Source of the DNA: Saccopteryx bilineata
Taxonomy: Eukaryota > Chordata > Mammalia > Chiroptera > Emballonuridae
Assembly (NCBI RefSeq): GCF_036850765.1
Contig: NC_089498.1
Coordinates: 50,457,795 to 50,521,794 of the forward strand
DNA: 64,000 nucleotides
Direction of reading: 5' to 3'
The translations under genes were made by a program, and so were the position numbers. Under the pieces are notes generated by a model. The model was not told the origin of the DNA, did not search any database, and worked only from the letters and a program-made list of their open reading frames with translations. Positions 58,423-64,000 of the stretch are shown here, one piece after another; position 1 is the stretch's first letter; every line of letters begins with the position of its first letter.

Positions 58423-58774
58423 GCCCTGACTGGTTGGCTCAGTGGTAGAGTGTCGGCCTGGCGTGCAGGAGTCCCAGGTTCGATTCTTGGCCAGGGCACA
58501 CAGGAGAGGCGCCCATCTGCTTCTCCACCCCTCCCCCTCTCCTTCCTCTCTGTCTCTCTCTTCCCCTCACGCAGCCCAGGCTCCATTGGAGCAAAGTTGG
58601 CCCGGGCGCTGAGGATGGCTCTATGGCCTCTGCCTCAGGCGCTAGAATGGCTCTGGTTGCAACAGAGCGATGTCCCAGATGGACAGAGCATCGCCCCCTG
58701 GTGGGCATGCCCGATGGATCCCGGTCGGGCACATGCAGGAGTCTGTCTGACTGTTTCCAGCTTCAGAAGGATAC

Positions 58775-58815
<41 letters not shown>
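58423..58815 (+). mobile_element. Young type A SINE in the L1 spacer
   Basis: Sense copy with the head GCCCTGACTGGTTGGCTCAG, the full body and an A-tail of about 30. The flanks '(ga)aaagacagtggg' and 'aaaagaaagtggg' form the target duplication, about 58408-58422 and 58816-58828. Confidence 0.9.
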
Positions 58816-58819
<4 letters not shown>

Positions 58820-58875
58820 GAAAGTGGGTCAGAGAACTGAAAAGCTAGTATGAAGGTTAAAAGACAGTAAAATCA

Positions 58876-59253
58876 GCCCTGGCCGGTGGCTCAGCGGTAG
58901 AGCGTCGGCCTGGCGTGCGGGGGACCCGGGTTCGATTCCCAGCCAGGACACATAGGAGAAGCGCCCATTTGCTTCTCCACCCCCCCCCTCCTTCCTCTCT
59001 GTCTCTCTCTTCCCCTCCCGCAGCCAAGGCTCCATTGGAGCAAAGATGGCCCGGGTGCTGGGGATGGCTCCTTGGCCTCTGCCCCAGGTGCTAGAGTGGC
59101 TCTGGTCGCGGCAGAGCGATGCCCCGGAGGGGCAGAGCATCACCCCCTGGTGGGCAGAGCGTCGCCCCTGGTGGGCATGCTGGGTGGATCCCGGTCGGGC
59201 GCATGTGGGAGTCTGTCTGACTGTCTCTCCCCGTTTCCAGCTTCAGAAAAATA

Positions 59254-59283
<30 letters not shown>
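58876..59283 (+). mobile_element. Young type A SINE in the L1 spacer
   Basis: Sense copy only 60 bp after the previous one. It has the head GCCCTGGCCGGTGGCTCAGC, an intact GGGTTCGATTCCCAGCC-like box, the GC-rich body and a long A-tail. The exact 17-base duplication AAAAGACAGTAAAATCA lies at 58859-58875 and 59284-59300. It is one of the least decayed copies. Confidence 0.93.
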
Positions 59284-59289
<6 letters not shown>

Positions 59290-59419
59290 CAGTAAAATCA
59301 ATTATAACTACAATAAGTAGTTTGGAGATACACAAAACAAAACCATTTGAAATATGATCTCCAAAACATAAAACATGGGAGGGGGCAGTTAAAATATAGT
59401 GCTTTTAGAATGCATTTGA

Positions 59420-59780
59420 GCTCTGGCTGGTTGACTCAGTGGTAGAGCGTCAGCCTAATTTGTGGATATCCTGGGTTCAATTCCTGGTCAGGGCACACAG
59501 GAGAAGTGACCATCTGCTTCTCCACTCCTACCCCTTCTCTCTCTCTCTCTTTCTTCCTCTCCCATAGCCATGGCTCTATTGGTTCAAATGCATTGGCCCC
59601 AGGAGCTGAGGATGGCTTTATGGAGCCTCCACCTCAGGTGCTAAGTATAGCTCAGTTGCAAGCATGGCCCCAAATAGGCAGAGCATTGGCTCCAGACAAG
59701 TTTCCAGGTGGAACTGGTTGGGGTACATGTTGGAGTCTGTTTCTCTATCTCCTCTCCACTCACTTGGAAAAAAAAAAGAA
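59420..59780 (+). mobile_element. Older type A SINE in the L1 spacer
   Basis: Sense copy with a diverged head 'gctctggctggttgactcag'. The duplication AGAATGCATTTGA is exact at 59407-59419 and 59781-59793. It has fewer CpGs than the neighbouring copies. Confidence 0.9.
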
Positions 59781-60048
59781 AGAATGCATTTGAACTTACA
59801 CACCTAGAAGTTTAAAATCTACTGATATATACATACATACATATATATATAGATAAACCTTATGGTAACCAAATACCAAAAACTTACAATAGATGCATAA
59901 AAATATAAAGGAACCCAAATATAACACTAAAGACAACCAACAAATCACAAGAGAAGAAACCAAGAGAACAATAGAGGCATAAAGAAGAACTAAATCAAAA
60001 AGAATTAACAAAATGATAATAAGTAGATACCTATCAATAATTACTTTA

Positions 60049-60428
60049 GACCCTGGCTGGTTGGCTCAGTGGTAGAGCATCCGCCCAGCATGTGGATGTC
60101 CTAGGTTTGATTCCTGGTTAGGGCACACAGGAGAAGTGCCCATCTGCTTCTCCACCCTTCCCCCTCTCCTTCCTCTCTGTCTCTCTCTTCCCCTTCCTCA
60201 GCCAAGGCTCCATTGGAACAAAGTTGGCCCAGGTGCTGAGGATGGCTCCATAGCCTGTGCCTGAGGTGTTAAAATGGCTCCAGTTGCAACCGAGCATCGC
60301 CCCAGATGGGCAGAACTTCGCCCCTTGGTGGGCATGCCGGGTGGATCCCATTTGAACGTATGTGGGAGTCTCTCTCTGCCACCCTGCTTCTCACTTCAGA
60401 AAAATACAAAATAAATAAATAAATAGAC
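60049..60428 (+). mobile_element. Type A SINE at the L1 ORF2 start
   Basis: Sense copy with the head 'gaccctggctggttggctca', a body of intermediate age and an (AAAT)n tail. The duplication AATTACTTTA lies at 60039-60048 and 60429-60438. It splits the L1 phrase 'atcaataattactttaaatgtaaa'. Confidence 0.9.
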
Positions 60429-60484
60429 AATTACTTTAAATGTAAATAGACTAAATGTAACAGTCAAAAGGTATAAAGTGTCTG

Positions 60485-60815
60485 CCTGACCTGGCGGTGG
60501 CGCAGTGGATAGAGCGTCGGACTGGGATGCAGAGGACTCATGTTTGAGACCCCAAGGTCGCCATTTTGAGTGCAGGCTCATCTGGTTTGAGCAAAAAGCT
60601 CACCAGCTTGGACCCAAGGTCACTGGCTTGAGCAAAGGGTTACTCTGCTGTAGCCCCCCAGTCAAGACACATTCGAGAAAGCAATCAATGAACAACTAAA
60701 GTGCCACAACGAAAAACTGATGGTTGATGCTTCTCATCTCTCTCTGTTCCTGTCTGTCTGTCTCTATCTATCCCTCTCTGACTCTCTGTCTCTGTAAAAA
60801 AAATAAGTAAATAAA
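60485..60815 (+). mobile_element. Type B SINE in L1 ORF2
   Basis: Sense copy: the head CCTGACCTGGCGGTGGCGCA, 'tttgagaccccaaggtcgcc', 'agctcaccagcttggaccca', 'gatgcttctcatctctctct' and an A-rich tail. No clear duplication was found in the A-rich flanks. Confidence 0.88.
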
Positions 60816-61804
60816 AAAGAAAAGAAAAACAAAAACAATACCCATCTATATACTGTCTACAAGAGTCACTTCAGATTGGAAGACACATACAGACTGAAAG
60901 TGACAAAATGGGAAAATATATTTCATGCAATTAGAAATTAAAGGAAAGCTGAGATAGCAATACTTATATCAGACAAAATAAACTTTAAGACTTTAAAACA
61001 AAGAGTATAAAAAGAGACAAACCTATTACTTAACAATAAAGGGGTCAATCCAAGAAGAGGTTACAAATTCATAAATATTTTTACACTCAACATAGGAGCA
61101 TCTAAATGTATAAAGCAAATATCAGCAGACATAAAGGGAGATATTGACAGTTACACACTAATAGTAAGGGACTTTAATACCCCACTTACATCAATAGCTA
61201 TATCCTCCAGACAAAAAAATCAGTAAAGAAACATTAGCCTTAATGACACATAATGAATAAATTTCTTGAAACATACAGCCTTCTAGGAGTGAACCAGGAA
61301 GAAACAAAATTTAAACAGGCTGATTATTAGTAATGAAAAATTGAATCAGTAATCAGAAAACTTCCAACAAACAAAAGTCCAGGACCAGTCAGCTTCATAG
61401 ATGAATTTTACCAAACATTTAAAGAAGAATTGATACCTATTATTAAAAATATTGGAGGGGGAGGAATTTATTAAACTCATTCTGTGTGGCCAGGGTTACC
61501 CTGATACCAATACTGGACAAAGACACTACAAAGAAAGAAAATTGCAGGCCAGAATACCTGATGACCACAGATGCAAAATTCTTAGTGAAGTATTAGAAAA
61601 CCGAACTCAGCAATCCATTAAAAAGATCATGATCATATAAATTTATTTCAGTGATGCAAGGATGGTTCAACATCTGCAAATCAATATGATAAACCACATA
61701 AACAAAATGAAGGCTAAAAATTATATAATAATTTTAATAATGCAGAAAAAGCATTTGAAAAAATTCAACACCCATTTATGATTAAAAACTCTCATCATAG
61801 TGGG

Positions 61805-61945
61805 TATAGAGGGAACATATGTCAACATAATGAAGGCTATATATGAAATAGACACAACTATATAATACTCATGGTGCATAGGGGGAACATATGTCAACAT
61901 AATCAAGGCTATATATGACAAATAACAACTATATGATACTTCATG
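61805..61945. repeat. Tandem duplication inside L1 ORF2
   Basis: 'gggaacatatgtcaacataat' type text followed by 'aaggctatatatga' occurs twice, near 61810 and 61882, period about 72 bp. Ordinary L1 has this segment once. Confidence 0.75.
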
Positions 61946-62294
61946 GTGACAAGGATGCCAGTTACCACTCTTATTCTAAATAGTACAGTATTGGAAGTCC
62001 TAGACATAGTAATCAGACAAGAAAAATAAATAAAAGGCATCTAAATTGGAAAGGAAGAAGTAAAACTGTTACTTGCTGCCGATGTCATGATACTACAGTG
62101 GGAAATTGAAAAAGACTCCACCAGAACATCTTTAGAATAAATGAATTCAGTAAAGTTGATGAATACAAAATTAATATATAGAAATTTGTTGCATTTTATA
62201 CACTAATAAAGAACAGAGAGACAAATTAAGAAACAATCCATTTATAATTGTATCAAAAAGAATAAAATACCTAAGAATAAGTTTAACCACAGAG

Positions 62295-63295
62295 TAGAAG
62301 CAATTAAGTGTAACTTGAACTTGTGGGACTGGGGACCTGCCCCTGCTTAGTACCTTGCATCTGAGGAGCGCAGTGATTTTAGCAACTGACATTATAATAG
62401 TAACATTTTAAAGCCATATATGGGCATAACAAAAAGAATTGTGAGACTGATGGAAGATGGAAGGTTGTTTCTATTAGTGTTTTAATATATTTCAGGTCCT
62501 CACCTGAAACTTGCTACTTGTTGCAATAGGGTGGCTACTGTGGTGTGTGGATGGCTGCCGTGCCCTCTCCTCTTCTTTTTAGGGAGTTTACTTTTATGTT
62601 TCTATATCACCCCGGTCTGCTGCAGGGTGAAAAGGGTCAAGATGCTGGTCAAGAGAAAGCCTTGGTGAAAAGCTATGTAGTGATTTTTTGCAACAGCTAG
62701 TGATTTTGGAAACATGGGTGGAATAATTTTCTGATACTTTAACATTGCAAAAGAATCAGTGTTTTGAATGGAGTTTCTACATTTGCTAACCACTAAATGT
62801 AAACAATTACTATGTGCAAGAGGCTCAAGAGCCAAGATTCTGCACAATTTCTAGTGCAGAATGCCAAGAGCAGCATTTTTTTTTTTTTATCAGTTATTTA
62901 GCCAGCTTGGGGAGCTTCCCTAGCAGCTAGCTCAGGAGGCCTTTCAGGATTGTAACCAGCTTTCACTGACCTTCATTTCAGTCATTGCTTCATTCACAGA
63001 GGAGTTTATGTTACAGTTTAGGAAAGATTAGGATCTCTCTGGAACAAGGCAAAAGCATGTATAGCAAACTAGCTGTTTTCTGGAAGTTTTTTCTCTCATT
63101 TTGTACTGATTTCGTAGCTGACTCCCTCAGCAACCATTGAAAATGCTAACTTCTTTTTGAGCTGCTGATCTCCCTCAGCTCCGTTTTTGGCAAATACTCA
63201 ATGGCTGAGATACTTGGACACCCTGTTCCTGTGGGAAGGCCACAAATACTGAGTCTAAGGATGAGGGCTAGTTTCCTAGGGCCTCCCAGTCTACA
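62295..63295. other. Unique non-coding DNA
   Basis: No gene or repeat is recognised after the L1 ends. Confidence 0.4.
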
Positions 63296-63310
63296 CCAGA
63301 TAGTGTTTTT

Positions 63311-63714
63311 TGTTTGTTTGTTTGTTTTTTTTTTCATTTTTCTGAAGCTGGAAACAGGGAGAGACAGTCAGACAGACCCGCATGCGCCCGACCGGGATCC
63401 ACCCGGCACGCCCACCAGGGGCGACGCTCTGCCCACCAGGGGGCGATGCTCTGCCCATCCTGGGCGTCGCCATGTTGCAACCAGAGCCACTCTAGCGCCT
63501 GGGGCAGAGGCCACAGAGCCATCCCCAGCGCCCGGGCCATCCTCGCTCCAATGGAGCCTTGGCTGCGGGAGGGGACGAGAGAGACAGAGAGGAAAGCGCG
63601 GCGGAGGGGTGGAGAAGCAAATGGGCGCCTCTCCTGTGTGCCCTGGCCGGGAATCGAACCCGGGTCCTCTGCACGCTAGGCCGATGCTCTACCGCTGAGC
63701 CAACCGGCCAGGGC
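63311..63714 (-). mobile_element. Young type A SINE
   Basis: Antisense copy with a (TTTG)n/T tail, full GC-rich body and intact head at the right. The duplication CCAGATAGTGTTTT lies at 63296-63309 and 63716-63729. It resembles the copies at 2271-2673 and 49285-49703 closely, suggesting one recently active subfamily. Confidence 0.93.
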
Positions 63715-63729
63715 TCCAGATAGTGTTTT

Positions 63730-64000
63730 AATCTTTTAGTGCATCTTTTACTTTTTGTTATAGTACTTGTCACAATGTGTAGCTGTGTGTATATGTGAAT
63801 ATCTCTCACTCTAAATTCTTTTAAAGGAAGGAACTACTATGGTAACCGTTTTATCCATGTAGCTTACACTGGGCTTGGCATATGATAAAGAGAGAATGAA
63901 TAGGATACCCGTCCTGACAAGTGAACTTCTCTGTCAACAATGGTTTGCATATAGCAACCTGAGAATAGATCAAGGGAAAAGAAGAGAAGAAAATCATCAT
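63730..64000. other. Unique non-coding DNA
   Basis: Nothing recognised up to the window end. Confidence 0.4.

Larger units (their letters stand above)
55948..62292 (+). mobile_element. Decayed L1 (L1MA/L1MB-like) with nested SINEs
   Basis: The leader begins near 55948 ('aagatggtggcataggaaga', 'ctgaactcacctccttccac'). ORF1 remains lie at about 57000-57265 and 57860-58350 ('gaattcagactaatgatcat'; 'gttcatcaccactaaacca'). The ORF1-ORF2 spacer spans about 58350-60050, and ORF2 text runs from about 60420 to 62292. ORF2 landmarks are endonuclease wording near 60850, 'ggactttaataccccactta' and reverse-transcriptase residues AEKAFEKIQHPFM near 61745. Both ORFs are riddled with stops and the 3' end is missing. 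Without the eight SINEs it is about 4 kb. Confidence 0.82.

Noticed and set aside
58430..58510. tRNA gene-like sequence with A and B boxes
   Set aside because: It is the head of a SINE followed by a body and A-tail between target duplications, repeated many times; not a tRNA gene.

Overview
This is mammalian nuclear DNA, most likely from a bat. The main evidence is the density of tRNA-headed SINEs (about 29 copies of four related types) with clean target-site duplications, together with several well-preserved cut-and-paste DNA transposons (hAT and Tc1/mariner types), which among mammals is typical of Chiroptera. The dominant SINE heads do not match the vespertilionid VES or rhinolophid Rhin-1 sequences as I remember them, so another lineage (an emballonurid is only a guess) is possible. 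Ancient mammalian repeats (MIR, L2, MER5/MER20-like, MLT1, old L1) form the background.

I found no intact protein-coding gene, no functional RNA gene and no CRISPR or bacterial-type feature. The only recognisable host gene sequence is a broken intronless retrocopy of CSDE1 (UNR) on the minus strand at about 29.9-33.1 kb. It is cut by one SINE and one hAT element. The window therefore looks intergenic or deep-intronic.

Layout. 0-12 kb: unique DNA with SINEs, MIR/L2 fragments and two hAT miniature elements. 12-16 kb: an MLT1 LTR, an old hAT element, and an old L1 piece that holds a pogo-like miniature element, which in turn holds a SINE. 16-29 kb: unique DNA, a second pogo-like element, a 110-bp mariner-type element, an L2, eight more SINEs, MER-type fossils and a GC-rich patch beside an inverted repeat. 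29-34.3 kb: the CSDE1 retrocopy and a 594-bp mariner deletion derivative with long, nearly identical ends. 34-44 kb: mostly unique, with MIRs, a TATC microsatellite and a fourth hAT copy. 44.9-46.1 kb: an L1 in which the 5' leader lies directly beside the 3' end. 46-49 kb: antisense old L1. 50.5-54.7 kb: four LTRs of one endogenous-retrovirus family in both orientations, two of them inside a fossil hAT that also took an MLT1 LTR and a SINE. 55.9-62.3 kb: a decayed sense-strand L1, from leader to reverse transcriptase, containing eight nested SINEs. The last 1.7 kb is unique apart from one young SINE.

The genes do not work together as a system here. What the window records is the order of insertions: MIR/L2, then old L1, MER and MLT1, then the CSDE1 retrocopy and LTRs, then hAT, mariner and pogo-like miniature elements, and then the young SINEs.
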